A stretch of DNA of 60,316 bases from Reticulitermes lucifugus. Lineage: Eukaryota > Arthropoda > Insecta > Blattodea > Rhinotermitidae. The stretch is from contig JAKCWW010000941.1 of NCBI GenBank assembly GCA_026260175.1, positions 25,850 to 86,165 of the forward strand, read 5' to 3'. Below the pieces are notes generated by a model. The model made no database searches. It had not been told where the DNA came from and saw nothing but the letters and a program-made list of their open reading frames with translations. The position numbers were made by a program, and so were the translations under genes. The stretch's first letter is position 1. Each line of letters begins with the position of its first letter. Positions 1 through 12,282 of the stretch are shown one piece after another.

Positions 1-75
1 GGGAATTTCTTGACTAGCTGAGGATCTGTTAGCTTCTCAAGAAAGACTCTGCTCCATGGAGTTGTATGAGGAATA
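1..75 (+). mobile_element. LINE 3' tail fragment
   Basis: The first bases match the tail found after LINE coding remnants elsewhere in the window (42780-42890 and 5885-5960, and in reverse at 10430-10500 and 48785-48865). Shared landmarks are 'ttgactagctgagga', 'cttctcaagaa' and 'ctccatggagtt'. It is a 5'-truncated copy cut by the window edge. Confidence 0.65.
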
Positions 76-393
76 TCAGAGATTAACGAAATCCAGGAAC
101 AGATTAAGTGTCAGTCCAAAGTAAGATGTCAGTTATGATGGGCAAATCACATCGCCACTCGCTGAACCACTAACTGCTGCAATAGACAGTCTTGTGCCGA
201 GTTGAAAGGCGGGACAAACAGCCGAGTCTTTGCTGTGAGAGGCTCACTATGACGTTCTGTACAGTGTCCAATGCACCGTCCTCTCGTTCTCTAATGGACC
301 ATTATTTATAGCAAGCAATACATCCACAAAAAAGAGCAATACATTTGGACAGTGTAATCGGTAAATATGAGGAAAGAAACAGAGTGGGGAGTA

Positions 394-520
394 AGTGTAA
401 AGGTAAAGTTGTCCCTACGCAAACCAAGAAGGCATATGGGGGGTAGAGTTGTAGCTCCACTAAGTCTTAACCTTGGTACTGGATCGAATGGGCAGATTCG
501 CCTCCTCATATGAGTTATTA
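394..520 (-). mobile_element. SINE family A fragment
   Basis: This shares the block 'aaagttgtccctacgc..aagaaggcatatgggg..gtagctccact..cttaaccttggtact' with copies at 3405-3720, 14075-14340 and 20070-20375. The tRNA-like head is missing. The minus orientation is set by fuller copies whose tRNA-like head lies at the right-hand end. Confidence 0.6.
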
Positions 521-929
521 GGCAGTTAAGTTGAACAAATGTCCTCTAAAATTGGGCTTGCTAACAAAATCATAGCTTAAACATTAACAGTAAGTATTAA
601 TTTGACATGTTTCATCCTGTTGTGTTTGTATACATATATATATATACACACAAATAATTAGTCGTCTAACACAAAACACTTTTATTAAAATTCACAATAA
701 GCTACAAGTTTCAGCTATGTTAAGCTAACTTCAGGCTGTGTACAACTGTATAAAAACATAATGTAAAACTGTGAACGTAATATTATTGAAAACTGGGCTA
801 TAAATTTTTGTCACATCACTTTTTTCATATGTTATAATATTAAAAAGAAAATATTAAAGACATTATCAGTAAAGATGGCTTGTCATGTAGTGCAATATTC
901 AAGTACAGTAGATTTAATAAATAAGTGTT

Positions 930-1095
930 TTCTTAGGGCCTCCTATGAAATGGGTACGGGGTCATTCCCGGGGCTAAAGCGGCCGGGACATGGCGTTAAC
1001 CACTCACCCCCAGCTAGTGCCGAGATTAAAGAAAGAGTAAAGTCATACCTCTATTCCCCGTCTGGGCCTTCATGGCAGGTTATAGGGTGAATTTT
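930..1095 (+). mobile_element. SINE family A fragment
   Basis: This is the reverse orientation of the same SINE body: a 'cccggggctaaagcggccgg' segment, then 'gagattaaagaaagagtaaa', then 'ccttcatggcaggt'. It contains a spurious 71-codon reading frame (875-1090), which is not a gene. Confidence 0.55.
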
Positions 1096-1802
1096 ACTTT
1101 AAGTGCTATGTTAGACGGTTAATTATTTGTGTCTATATTATCAGTACGATTGTTATTTCTATGCAGCAACTTGTTTGGTTCAAACATTGAAAAATGACGT
1201 GTGTTTTATGTAACTTTCGGTTTTATTTCATAACTTTTTGCCCCCCCCCCCAAGCTGTGTTCCAAATTTGTGGCATTTCATTAATGGCCAGGCAGCAGCA
1301 TTTGTTTACCAGTGAATTTAAGTCAGTGCTTCTGACATGTGTAGGCTGTAATTTACGTGCACTTGTACAATTATAGTTCTTAACCACTGGCTGAAAAACA
1401 AAGGATCAGTTAAGTTAGCTCAGATTTTTGCATGCCCTAGGGGTTAAATATGAATAATTTACTGGCTTAACCGACTGACGTTTACTGCAGTTTTGTTTAA
1501 TTTAAAATTAGACAGATGATAGCAGCGTAAAATACAGTGGTTAAGTCAACATCTCATTAACAGGATAACTCAGCGACTGCGTAGGCCTCGAAGATCAAGG
1601 TTCAGTTTCAGACAACAGCACTATTTTTATCCGTCCTCACGTCCAGGGCAATTCCGGGAACCACCCATATTTCTACTGCAAGATATTACAGTACGTTTTA
1701 AAAGTTATACCTCCATGAGATACTAAACACTTTACTTCTAGCTCTTTTTGCCATATGGCGTCCATCTTCACAATATAAGTATCTGACGAATACGGCGGCC
1801 AG

Positions 1803-2075
1803 GATAGCTTAGGTGGTATAACAACACGCTACGGGCTTGACGGCCAGGGAATCGAATCCCCTGTGTGGGCGACATTTTCCGTACCCGTCCAGACCGGCCC
1901 CACGGCCCACTCAGCCTCCTGCAAAATGGGTACCGAATACTTCCCGGTGTTCAAGCCTTCTAAGGCCGAGGTAGCGAATGGGTTGGAACTATACCTCCGC
2001 ATCTCCTCTGTGCCTGTCATGGGGTGACCTTTACCTATCTTGAAAATACTGGGCCATATTCCAAGCACATATGGG
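1803..2075 (+). mobile_element. SINE family A copy with tRNA-like head
   Basis: A tRNA-like head sits at about 1805-1865: an A-box-like 'taggtggtataacaacacgc' and a B-box-like 'gaatcgaatcccc'. The family A body follows, running to 'cctgtcatggggtgacc'. The RNA polymerase III box order shows the element reads on the plus strand. Confidence 0.65.
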
Positions 2076-3304
2076 GTCTATTTTATCTAATGACAAAACT
2101 TAAAGATGAAAAAAAGAGCTCCGGGAACTTCAAATTTAATGGCTTGTGGCTTACACACCCATCACAGGCAGGGGTGCAACTCGACATACGATTGTGAGAA
2201 GTCGCCCACCCCAACTCATCATGATGTAATATTATCTCCATTTCATTCACCTGCCGTAGATACTATATAAGTTTAACAATTGACAGCATCGTTAAATAAG
2301 ACGCGTTTCTCTTGTGACACTCTTATATTACAGCCTGACGATTAGGCACAGTGAAGAGAACGTGATAGCGAAGAAGTGGCATACAATCCAAACATTTAGC
2401 TTCATTAAGCATAAGTGAGGCCATCACATCAATGTTACGAGGACACACGTACCGACCCCCTCCACATATCCCTCCAGTCGTTACGCTTCCCCTCCATTGC
2501 AATACCCTATATGCCCTTCCGGTCGCCTATCCATTCCGTCCACAAGAACGTTGGTATTGATAATCACGTGATAGATTTCGCTAACAACCAGCACTTTGGG
2601 CTTGTTTACATAGGCCTAGGTGGCTGGAGAGAAATACAACAGTTGGTAGAGAGAGAAAAGCCTGGAGCTTCTTCGTCACCACCATCTCTGGGGCTTATTT
2701 CCGTGACCTTGGTATAGGAGAATATCTCCACTAGAGACGGTCTCCTCAGTAATCTAATTTAAACATCAAAAGACAGAATCTAGAAGCAAGCATGCCTCTT
2801 AACAAAACTAATAGACAGCTCCTCTGCCGACATACTTTGATGCCTACTGCTAAGTGCTCAGTTCTACGAAGTAAAGCAAATTAATACCTGTGGTATGGGG
2901 ACGTCGCCGTATATCGCGGTTAGGCTGTTAACACTTTCAGGTTCCAGAGAGCGATATTACTGACGGAATTTTAATTTCCATCCTTTCAGTCAAGCGCTGG
3001 GATAATACCTACAAGGAAACTCGCAACAGTTTCCTTGCACATGTTTCAAAATAATCGGTCACAATCAGCCTTAACCCATGTAACTTTTATTGAGGTTTCG
3101 GGCTTGATTCTTGGATGACGAGAAATATCGTGACAGGTCTTTGTGGTTTTCTTCCGTCTCCCCAGACAAATGTCGAGAGAATATCGTAAAAATGCCACGA
3201 GCATTTCCATACAAATAATTTTCCACTTCATTAAACACTCTATTATTCGAAGCTATATAGTCTGTTACTGACAGCGTCTTCCAATTAACTGAAAATAAAC
3301 ACGT

Positions 3305-3330
3305 GAATAAATAAATAAATAAATAAATAT
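3305..3330. repeat. (AAAT)n microsatellite
   Basis: About six AAAT units. Next to SINE and LINE debris, this may be an old retroelement tail. Confidence 0.85.
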
Positions 3331-3404
3331 TGTAAAAGGAACACATGACGGGTGTCGATTTCCAAATAAACTTGGTGGTGGATTACATCAGGCAATTAAC
3401 GGTA

Positions 3405-3720
3405 CAAAGTAAAGTTGTTCCTACGCAAACCATGAAGGCATATAGGGGAGTGGATTTGCAGCCCCACTCAGTCTTAAACTCGGCACTAGATTGAAGTGAG
3501 TGGTCAAATTCATGTCCCGGCTGGTTTGCCCCGGAGAAGGCGCCTGAGGTAATTGTTGGAAACTGGGTGGACCCCAGATCCGATCTAGACATTTTGGCTA
3601 AATGAAAACTCTCTTGCCCCTGAAGGGAATCCCACCACGATTCATATGTCTTCCAGAGCGTAGCCTAGTCATTATACCGACTGAGATATCACCGCCCATA
3701 TTTGATGTTACAGTGTTTGT
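3405..3720 (-). mobile_element. SINE family A, near full length
   Basis: The body block begins at 'aaagttgttcctacgcaaac' and includes 'cccggctggtttgccccgg' and 'ctctcttgcccctgaaggga'. The right end, 'tagcctagtcattataccgactgagatat', read in reverse is a tRNA-like A-box head. Short open frames on both strands here are by-products of the repeat. Confidence 0.65.
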
Positions 3721-3924
3721 CAAAAAAATTAACCCTAAAACAACCTCGCCGAGTACAGGTTCTTTAAAAAGTTTTGCGTATTGTAACACGTTTTATATAA
3801 TAGGTTGTCGAATACAATATGGAGCCAGGGCGACAGGAGACCAAACGTTTCTTAGTATATGACTGTTAATATTTAAATACACGGAGATTTTAATTTTTTT
3901 GTGCCAGTGAATATTAAGGGTGCT

Positions 3925-4078
3925 TTCTTCTGAAATGTGACACTTTGTATTCTGGTACCAACTTTTCGAATAAATCTGCTTCTTCTGTCCTGAAAATGGA
4001 GGTAGCAAGTTCTTCCGAAATGTTGGTATCTGTCCAGAAGACTGCATGATGTCATATCCAGAATATCATAACCTAACA
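3925..4078. mobile_element. Foldback (hairpin) element, decayed
   Basis: The two halves are imperfect inverted copies. The left half runs 'cttctgaaatgtgacac..ctggtaccaacttttcgaa'; the right half runs 'cttccgaaatgttggtatctg..gatgtcatatccagaa', around a centre with 'ctgtcctgaaaatggaggta'. It shares ends and centre with elements at 15.5, 16.4, 21.2, 30.2 and 39.6 kb. Confidence 0.6.
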
Positions 4079-4764
4079 CGTAAGAAAGGCATGGCATGCA
4101 ATAGTGTGCCACTCTGCTTTCTAATAAATGCAGCTTAGCTATATTGTACTGTTACATATATACGAATGTCCATTCCTCAGAATCTACTTTCCTAAGCATT
4201 ATCCAGCTCTTTCTCCGTCCTGTAAGTGATTTCCCCATTACAAGTCATTACGTACAATTATAACTCTCTGCCTCCTTCTAAGTAAAACACCAAATGTTCA
4301 TAACTATAAAAAAAAATGGGCAAAATAACTTTCGTGTTACCTGAACTTACGCTCTTTTCAAAGAAACTAATCAAAATACGAATAAAAGGTTAATATGTCT
4401 TCGACGTTCAGCTGTTAACACAAAACACTTCTTGTTAAATGCCACGCTACATCGAGGCAGAATATACCGTTGTCGAGACACATTTATTTACTTCTACAAA
4501 GCGATACGCAATTTTCTCTAAGCCCAAGGCGGAGTCCATAACTATGTCGTGTCACCATAATGTAGAGTGCTTTTAACAGTTCTGGGGCGCACTGTTTTAT
4601 TTCAAGTAAAGTGAGAACAGTAGAGCATTTGGCAGATTAATATAACGGACAGTCACACCGTAATTCTTAGAAGCTACTGTCCAGTTGAATCATATTTAGG
4701 TAAAATAACAAAATTAATATTTATTGGATTTTTTTCTTCAACGCATTCTGACTGGCTTCCTGGC

Positions 4765-4920
4765 TCATATACTTTCCTGTCCAACGGGTACAAGGGGCTC
4801 TTTCCCTGGGGTGTGGGGGGAGGTAAAGCTTCTGCACTGCCCTCCGTCTAGTGTCCAAGAACGAGTGAAGATGTACCTCCAATATCTCATATGCATTCAC
4901 AGTGTGGTGCTTAGGTAAGC
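4765..4920 (+). mobile_element. SINE family A fragment
   Basis: This matches the body of the 1803-2075 copy in the same orientation ('ctttccctggggtg', 'tctagtgtccaagaa', 'gaagatgtacctcca'). It is strongly decayed. Confidence 0.5.
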
Positions 4921-5319
4921 ACGGGGACAACATTACCTTTATATTTTGCTAACAAAAGCAAGGTGGTTCATGAAGTTAAGTCATTTGTTTCGACAGTTGT
5001 GAACACAGTTTGTTTCATTTAAAGTAACACTCCTATTTTTGCAATAATTATTTTGCTACTGGTCATACGGAAAACGTACACGTATAAATTACGTTTCCGT
5101 TAGTCATATTACATACATCACCTAAATTTACACAGTAAATTCAAGATCTTTTGTTTCATTCTCCTCTAACAACAAAACCTAAAAATTAAAATATTGGTAT
5201 TTCAAAATTTATACAGAAGTCGTATTTATACGTGGTAGGGAGTGTGGTCTAGAGACAAGTGCTGAGAAAAATAAGTATATGTCCTTTCTCGTCAACTGAA
5301 TGCAGAAGTAGAACATACA

Positions 5320-5965
5320 ATAGCTAAGAAGTAATTACAAAATGTAGAAAATTACAAATATATGGGTACAAACCTAACAAGTCAAATTTAATGTAAGAAT
5401 AAATTAAAGGAAAATTAAATTGGCGAAGTACTGGCTAACCTTCAGTTCAAAATCATTTGTCTTACAATTTGCTATCTAAAAACTTACGAAAAGTAAAGTA
5501 TACAGAAAAGTGTTTTTGTCTGTTGTTTTAGATGGGTGTGAAATGTTGTTTCTGACATGAAGGGAACTACACAGACTTGTGTTTTCGAGAATCGGGTGAT
5601 GAGAAAGACATTCGGGGCTAAGAAGGAGGAAGTAAGAGAAGGCTGGAGAAAATTGCATAGTGAGGAGCTTCGTGAATGTAACACTTCACTGATTATTACT
5701 AGGGTAAACAAATCAAGGAAGATAATGTGGCATTCATGGGGGAGGAGAAAAATGTTCACAGAATTTTGGTTGGGAAACTTTGAAGAGAATAGGCCACTCT
5801 CGAGGCCTAGGACTGGATGGGATATTCAAGAAATAGAATAGGATTCATCTGGCTCACGGTAGGAAGAAGTGAACACCGTAGTAAACTTCGGGTTCCATAG
5901 AATACGCAAAATTTAATTACGTGAGGAACTACCAGCTTATCAAAACAAACACTGCTCCATGGATT
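5320..5965 (+). mobile_element. LINE 3' end (non-LTR retrotransposon), broken
   Basis: Frame-shifted pieces match the C-terminal tail typical of insect non-LTR elements. First comes a 'YMGTNLT' stretch, then 'FENRVMRKTFGAKKEEVREG', then 'KLHSEELRE', then a 'SRKIMWHSWG' and 'RPLSRPRTGWD' block. The 3' tail ends in 'actgctccatggatttagtt'. Stops and frameshifts show it is dead. The 94-codon frame at 5557-5841 is part of this tail. Confidence 0.75.
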
Positions 5966-5984
5966 TAGTTAGTTGAACCAGCAT

Positions 5985-6200
5985 TTATAAATGTATATGT
6001 TACTTTATATGGGTGTGACCCTTGGTACCTTTGGTGCAAGGGAAGACTACAGAGTGACGACGTTTTTGAACAGGATGCTGAGGAGAACACTTGCACATAA
6101 GGCAAAGGGAGAAAGAGGAAACCGAATAAATTTTCATAGCGAGGAACTTCATAATCTGTACTCTTCATCGGGTACTCGAAATGGTATATTGATAACAGTA
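5985..6200 (+). mobile_element. Second LINE 3' end fragment
   Basis: This overlaps the same protein region as the preceding copy: 'NRMLRRTLAHKAKGERG' then 'FHSEELHNLYSSSGT'. It lies directly downstream in the same orientation, so it is either a nested or a tandem truncated insertion. Confidence 0.65.
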
Positions 6201-6424
6201 ATTTTTTCACCCTTGCTCGAAAGTCACCGTCACGGCCATTTTGTCGATATCTGAAGCAATGGTAGATGGAGTGACCGTTACGTGCTGGCGTGATCTAAGT
6301 TATTGCCTCTATTAACCGCCATATATGTGGTGATTGCATCACGGGTTAGGCGCTGGCTTGATCTGAGTTACTGGAACCAGTAACTCGCAGAATTATCAAC
6401 AACAACCGCCATCCCCCCCCCGCC

Positions 6425-6463
6425 ATATATATATATATATAAATGTATATATATATATATATT
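6425..6463. repeat. (AT)n microsatellite
   Basis: Two AT runs interrupted by 'aaatgt', preceded by a C9 run. The 114-codon minus frame across it is driven by the repeat. Confidence 0.9.
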
Positions 6464-6719
6464 AATTTTGCGTTTTCTTAGACTTTTAGCCTTCAGTTTA
6501 CCCACAAGTATTACAGTATAATTTTCCATGCCTGCGCTTTCCATATTGGACAAATTGTGTACCGTCAGTGCATATATTTCAGTCCTGAGTATAGCGTGCG
6601 TGTTAACTAAGGTAATTTTCTGAATCAGTGAACAACACAATCGGTGAATGCTGTATAGGGAAATAATCGCTTTTTTACTGTGAGAACAATACAAGGCCCA
6701 GACACATATCAATCGAAAA

Positions 6720-8100
6720 AATGAAGATTCTTTTGATGTTGAAGCAAGTGGTGTACGTAATTACCAACTTAATTTGAAAATTTCAATCAGAAAGGACGAG
6801 AAGGATGGCACGTGTTTCACGCATAATAAATATGAGAAATTTATTTAAAGAATTTAATCGGAAAATTTGAAGAGATGACACTTTGTAGAGCCGGGACCGT
6901 ATGAAAAGATAATATTAAAATGGATTATAAAAGTAGGACGTAAATTTAGGCACAGCAAGTATACCACGACACGTACAGTGATGGATTACTATGAACAGGA
7001 ATATAAAATCTAAAAACGCTTAATTACTAATAAAACTTTTGAAAACTGTGTGTGCTCGAATGTAGTACACACTTTCCAGTCTTGTTTATTCGATGACAAT
7101 TGTATTAGTCGGGAAACCAATCTTGTTCTTGACGGTTCGACTGTGGCACACGGGCTACAGACTGAAGTCCCCACTTTATATAGGCAGTCAGCCTCGGTGA
7201 GTCACGCAGTGCGTAAGTTGAAGTGCCGTGCACGGATTCTCGTTTCATTCGATAGCCTGTGGTTAAAATATAGGTCATGTGGGAACGCCATTCCATATAA
7301 CGTGACACGTGATTAAGGAGAAAATGACGTCCTGAGTAATGTAACTGATTTTTCAAGACTTATGTTACATCTCGAATGACTGGCTTGGCATCCATATTAC
7401 GGCTAGATCCAATATAACGGCAAATAAATTCCCAGTGTCTTGATTCCATTAGTTACATACTAGAACGAAGAGTCGTCAGTCTTCTGTAGAAGTTCATGAC
7501 GTTTCCAGTGACAAGAAATTCCGATTTGGAGAAATATTGTGTAGAACGGAACATTCAAACAATAGCTTGTTTCACCAATCTAGAAGGCGTTACGCCCCAG
7601 AACACAAGATTCTTCTTCATGGCTTGAGGGGATTTTATTTTTGATATTAATCAGGAAAACAGGACTGATACGCCAACAATCGGAACATAAGAGTAGCCGT
7701 TTCTAAGTTAGTGCACAAGCAATCAGATAAGATCGAAAAACAGAAGCAAGACGTATTGATCTGACAGTTTTACTAACTTTTGTTTGAAGTCTTTACAGAA
7801 AAACATAATTAATGTCGCTTGTAAAGTTATATTTCGGCTTTCCTAAAAGAGAAATAACAGCCAAATTAATAGCATTTTATATCTTCAGAGTAACCAATGT
7901 ACATCGAAAAGTAATTGTTCAGAAATATGGAAGAATGCAGTGGCCTAGTTTAAGACATATATCCTAAAAGAATGTAGTAAGACAACAGAATGCACCAAAT
8001 AGTGTGTGTCTGTCCGGGATTCGAAACTAGTTTTATTGGGAACATGGCGACAGAATTTCATCCCATTGCATATAGGCTATTTTGGTTATTGTAGGTTGTA
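6720..8100. other. No gene seen
   Basis: AT-rich sequence without a recognisable gene or repeat. A 'ctttatataggcagtcagc' patch at about 7172 looks like a TATA box plus initiator. The two short overlapping frames around it (7050-7356) have no recognisable protein features. Confidence 0.4.
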
Positions 8101-8104
8101 AGCA

Positions 8105-8400
8105 GGCCTGTGCCGATCCCGGTGGCAGCGCTGTCTAGGGCGTACGTCTGCAGTCGCTCGATTGCTGGGGTCGCGGGTTTGAATCCCGCTGAGGGCATGG
8201 ATATTCGCCTCTTCTGTTTGTTATGTGTTGTGTAGGTAGCGGCCTCTGCGACGAGCCGATCACTCGTTCAGAGGAGTCCTATGGGGTATGTGTGTGTGTC
8301 TAATTGTGTGTGATCTAGAAACCTCAACAATGAGGGGGCCTAGGCCTTAGTTGGGCTGTAGCGCTGCAGAGGGGAAAGAAGAGAGGTCTGTAAAATATAA
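8105..8400 (+). mobile_element. SINE family B (tRNA-headed)
   Basis: A-box-like 'gtggcagcgctgtctaggg' is followed by the B-box 'gggtttgaatcccgc'. The body then matches 34985-35265 ('gtaggtagcggcctctgcga', 'agaggagtcctat', 'aaacctcaacaatgag'). The head resembles a leucine or serine tRNA. It is a SINE, not a tRNA gene, because no acceptor stem closes and the body follows directly. Confidence 0.75.
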
Positions 8401-8989
8401 TGTGCACCTTGGATGCTCAGTGGTTACTGTATTCAGTTCACAATGCATTTGTTACGTGTTCCGTGCGATACTGACAACAAACAGTGAATAATTCTTTAAA
8501 GAACCTTAACGGGTTGTTCCTTAGAAGGGAGAAATATTGTGTTTATTATGAGGTAGGAATTAATTTAAAAGCAAAATTAAGATAGATTACACGCTCGAAA
8601 CACTTTTCACCATTCTAACGTCTTCATTTTCGTGCTACTCCGATCTGATGGACGAGCGGGCAAAGCCTGAGAAACTTGTAGGAAAACGATGCTCTTCTAC
8701 TATTACCTAGGTCCCTCTTCTCTCAGGTTATGTTCCAAATGACTGAGTGAAAAACACATATATCTTTGGTTATTTCTTAACATTATTTATTGGTATCAAT
8801 TTTCTACTTTGACGGGACCCGAAGGTTCATTACCGAATACACAAAGCCCATCACCCCAACCTTTCCTAAGCCAGTTAATCTGTCCGTCCATTATTTCTCT
8901 ACAACCTTAAGTCATCCAAAGGGGCGTCCTCCTTCAAAATTTCCGAACTACAATTTTAAATGCATTTCTCATTTGCACACTCCGTGTTA

Positions 8990-9275
8990 CATATGTCGCG
9001 CATATTTTGTGCTACCTAGTTACCCTGAATTTCCATCTATTTTTTGGACGTCCTTTAGATCTCTTTCCTACGGGATTTCATTCCGTAGTCTTCCTCACTG
9101 TTTTTGTTATTTCCATCCTGTTAAGATAAACCCACCATTTTATCCTCTTTGCTCTTACGTATTTAAGTAAATCTTCACCTCTCATTAATTTCTCCAATTC
9201 ATCATTATTCCTTATTCTCCATCCTTCCTCGGTTTGCACTGGACCATTTATCCTTCTTAATATGTTCAAATACAA
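8990..9275 (-). mobile_element. LINE C-terminal fragment (second LINE type)
   Basis: The minus-strand reading contains 'GWRIRNNDELEKL', 'AKRIKWWVYLNRM' and 'KTVRKTTE', then after a frame change 'NPVGKRSKGRPKNRW'. This is the conserved tail of a different non-LTR family from that at 5.3-6.2 kb. The 126-codon plus-strand frame over 8790-9170 is antisense to it and is not a gene. Confidence 0.7.
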
Positions 9276-9434
9276 GTAAGTTGTTTACATCTCGTGCTGA
9301 TAATGTTCAAAGATGAAGTGCTAAATGATTTAAAGAAATGAAAAGTGAAGAACTAGACATATCTCGTTAAAGACAGAAAAGCCTGGTATGAACTGGTGCA
9401 GAAGACCAAAACCCACAAAGAGTTGTGGTGTCAG

Positions 9435-9462
9435 CAGCAGCAGCAGCAGAAGAAGAAGAATT
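9435..9462. repeat. CAG/AAG trinucleotide run
   Basis: 'cagcagcagcagcag' followed by 'aagaagaagaa' lies just left of a SINE head. It is probably the target-side tail of the neighbouring insertion. Confidence 0.8.
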
Positions 9463-9477
9463 ACCCTGAATTTGAGG

Positions 9478-9755
9478 GCCGTGCCATGGCTCAGGCGGTT
9501 AGTCGCCGGCCTCTTATCGCGGAGGCCCGGTTTCGATCCCGGGTCAGTCCATGTGGGATTTGTGATGGACAAAGTGGCAATGGGACAGGTTTTTCCTCTA
9601 GTACTTCGGTTTTCCCCGGTCAATTTCATTCCACCGGTGTTCCATTACTCGGAAAAAAGAAAAAACTAATCATCTTCATCAGAGGGTTACACAACAAGTC
9701 TCAAGGCTGCGGTGCGTCCGTAGCATCTGCTGCGGGGCCTATCACCACAAAAAAG
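9478..9755 (+). mobile_element. SINE family C (tRNA-headed)
   Basis: The A-box-like 'tggctcaggcggttagtcgc' and B-box 'ggtttcgatcccggg' are 45 bp apart. A body with 'ccccggtcaatttcattcca' follows, ending near 'gctgcggggcctatcacca'. Short frames on both strands here are artefacts of the repeat. Confidence 0.7.
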
Positions 9756-10429
9756 TACCCTTAATTTAAGTAATTAATACGACATTTCTGAAGCACCCTA
9801 TGTCTCAGCTTCTAATTTGGTATCTGTGACCACGAGAGGGAAAACAAAGTGGTTCCCCCAGTTCAGTGTACTACAGCGAGGCTGGCATAACAGTTCACGA
9901 ACCATGTAACACAACCAGTGAAGCGTGGACAACGGACAAGCCAAGTGAGTGCGTTAACTGGACGGACTGACAGTTTGTATCAATCAACATGAGCACACGT
10001 TCTGTTTACTGATACGTAAACTGCACGATCGTTTTACTCGTATCTTTGCTTGCCAAGCTCCTTTGAGCCTAAAGCTGTGGCGCGTGTAAAGCTCACACCC
10101 CTGTACCGACACACGTTACCTGTTCACGTACATTAAATAGTGGCAAGAATAAATGTATCGTTAATGGCTCGTGTCACATTTCACGCAGCACGGATACTTA
10201 AATGCGGCTAGCAGCTATTTTTGTGACTAGTAAGCAAGCTTCAGACGAATTTTCTGTACTACCTTCTGTCAATTTATTACTGTATTTACGTGGGTGTTGT
10301 GGATCTGTGACACATGACTGTAGTCCTTTACCTTCTAATATGGGTATGTTCGTACGGATTACTATGTTTAGCTCTGCGATCAGCCATGGAAAACGTCCAA
10401 TCAGCAAGTTCGCATTTATTATAACTACC

Positions 10430-10930
10430 TAACTAACTGCATGGCGCAGAAACCTTTTTGAGAAACTAATATTCCTCAGCTAGCCACGACAATTACGCAT
10501 TTTATGGAAGAGGGAGAGTCATTACCGTGTTTACAAGTGCCCTCCACTTATTCCTATCCTGAGCCAGACCAATCCAGTCCACGCCCCAATCCTATTTATT
10601 GAAGGTTCATTTTAATATTATTCTCCCATCCACGTCCAGATCTTCCAAGTGGCTTTTTTCCCTCTGGTTTTCCCCACAAAACCCTGTACGCACCTCTCCT
10701 CTCCCCGCTACGTGTCACATGCCCCAACAATATAATCCTTCTTGCTTCGATCACCCAAATAAAATTCTGTGAGGAACTCTTCATTATGCAGTCTTCTCCA
10801 TTCCTCTGTTTCCTCGCCCTTCTTAGATCCTAATATCTTCCTCAGCACCCTATTCTCAAAACCCTCAGCTTATGTTCGTCCGTCAGTGCGAGAAACATTT
10901 TTCACACCCCTGGAAGGCAACAAGCAATGT
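10430..10930 (-). mobile_element. LINE 3' end, minus strand
   Basis: Read on the minus strand, the order is 'FENRVLRKILGSKKGEETEE', 'WRRLHNEE', 'ARRIILLGHVTRSGE', 'KPEGKKPLGRSGRGW', then the 3' tail whose complement is 'taactaactgcatgg'. It is the same family as 5320-5965, and a frameshift between the two blocks shows it is broken. Confidence 0.75.
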
Positions 10931-10934
10931 TGCA

Positions 10935-12135
10935 GTTCTGCATGTTTTAATCACATTTTCCTGATTCTTTGCTTTTTTGTAATTTATCATGGGGTATTTT
11001 ACGTGAAAACAAGTTGAATAGTTTTAAGCTGTGTGCCTACAGAACATGTTTCTACACGCTGTTATACAGAGGCATCTTTCTACGGTAAGACTATTAAGTA
11101 ACGATATGCATTGTAATCATCAGTTTCCACTGTTATTTCAATCACTAGGCTGCACAAGCAAGCGATGAGTACATCTATGCGGTTTTTGCACAATAAGGAG
11201 GATCTTTGGGTCTGCGTTTCTATTCCTCGAAACTACTGAAAGGATTTCAATAAAATTTGGTATTGGAGTTCCGAATCTTTGAAGTCCGTAGAAAATTTTA
11301 ACTTCTATACTTAGAAGTCAATCAGTTTTAAGGTCAGACAGAACCTCATCAAATATCTAAAAAGTAGTTCTTCGTACAAAACATTCACAAATAACTTTGA
11401 TTTGCTTAAGAAATACAGGTTTAATTTTAAATACTCGTATTTGTCACATGTATTTCTAAAGAAATAAATGTAAAAACAATTCGTGGCTATACAGTGCGAT
11501 ATATTCAGTGATATTGACTTCATGACATAACAACTGTACCAGATTGAACACACTCCTTCGGAGATCTAGGTTATATTATTTCTATAGAAATAGGGTATGA
11601 ATGTGTGAACTGGTTACATCTATTTCAAGATAGGTTCCAGTGGCGTTATTTTGTGAAGACGGTAATAAATCTCACTAGAAGCCTATAAAGGACGTATAAT
11701 TTGAGCAACTGAGATTTTCTAGGAAAATTCTCCATAGAATTTTCTGCAAATACATGGCATTAGAGGCAATGAGATACATAACACAGTTGGTGCAATGTGT
11801 TCACTGTAAGATTATACTTACTTGGAATTCCACCGTCACGGGATTGAATATTTTTATAATAACGACTGACGACATCCCATGGATGTTTGTATGCAAATAC
11901 AAATATATAGTTTTATATACAATTGAATGTTTTATGAAAACTAAATGTTAAAAATCTCTCTGCCTTTCAATTTTCTAATAATTAAAAATGATTATTAATT
12001 TATGTATATATAGGATCACCACTCTTAAACCGGCCAATCTGTGTCTAGTATCACAAAACATGTACTTGGAGGGATAGAGGAGTTGCGCTCTTTAATGCTA
12101 ATGTATAATCATACAGTATATATTGTATGATTCCT
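10935..12135. other. No gene seen
   Basis: AT-rich, with only short frames lacking protein character and no repeat that I recognise. It would be intronic if the FBXL16 intron extends this far left. Confidence 0.4.
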
Positions 12136-12138
12136 TGA

Positions 12139-12182
12139 ATTCCTTGATGATGATTCAAACAGAGCCGAAACATGACGGAGAA
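12139..12182 (+). ncRNA. Degenerate hammerhead-like motif (Penelope-type)
   Basis: 'TTGATGA' replaces the expected CTGATGA, then comes a poorly paired middle, then 'GCCGAAACATGACGG'. The triplet before the expected cut is GAC rather than NUH, so this copy is probably inactive. A/T-rich sequence with 'aataaagtacata' follows, as after other copies. Confidence 0.45.
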
Positions 12183-12282
12183 AATATAATGTAAAATAAT
12201 AAAGTACATATTGATTAAAAAGGGCATTTTTTGGAATTTAATAAACACTAAGAAAAGAATGTATAGCCAAATAAGTTAGTTA

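Noticed and set aside
6368-6712. 114-codon minus-strand frame
   Set aside because: It runs through an (AT)n microsatellite and lacks protein features.
8790-9170. 126-codon open frame on the plus strand
   Set aside because: It is antisense to a LINE C-terminal fragment (8990-9275) and its composition reflects that.
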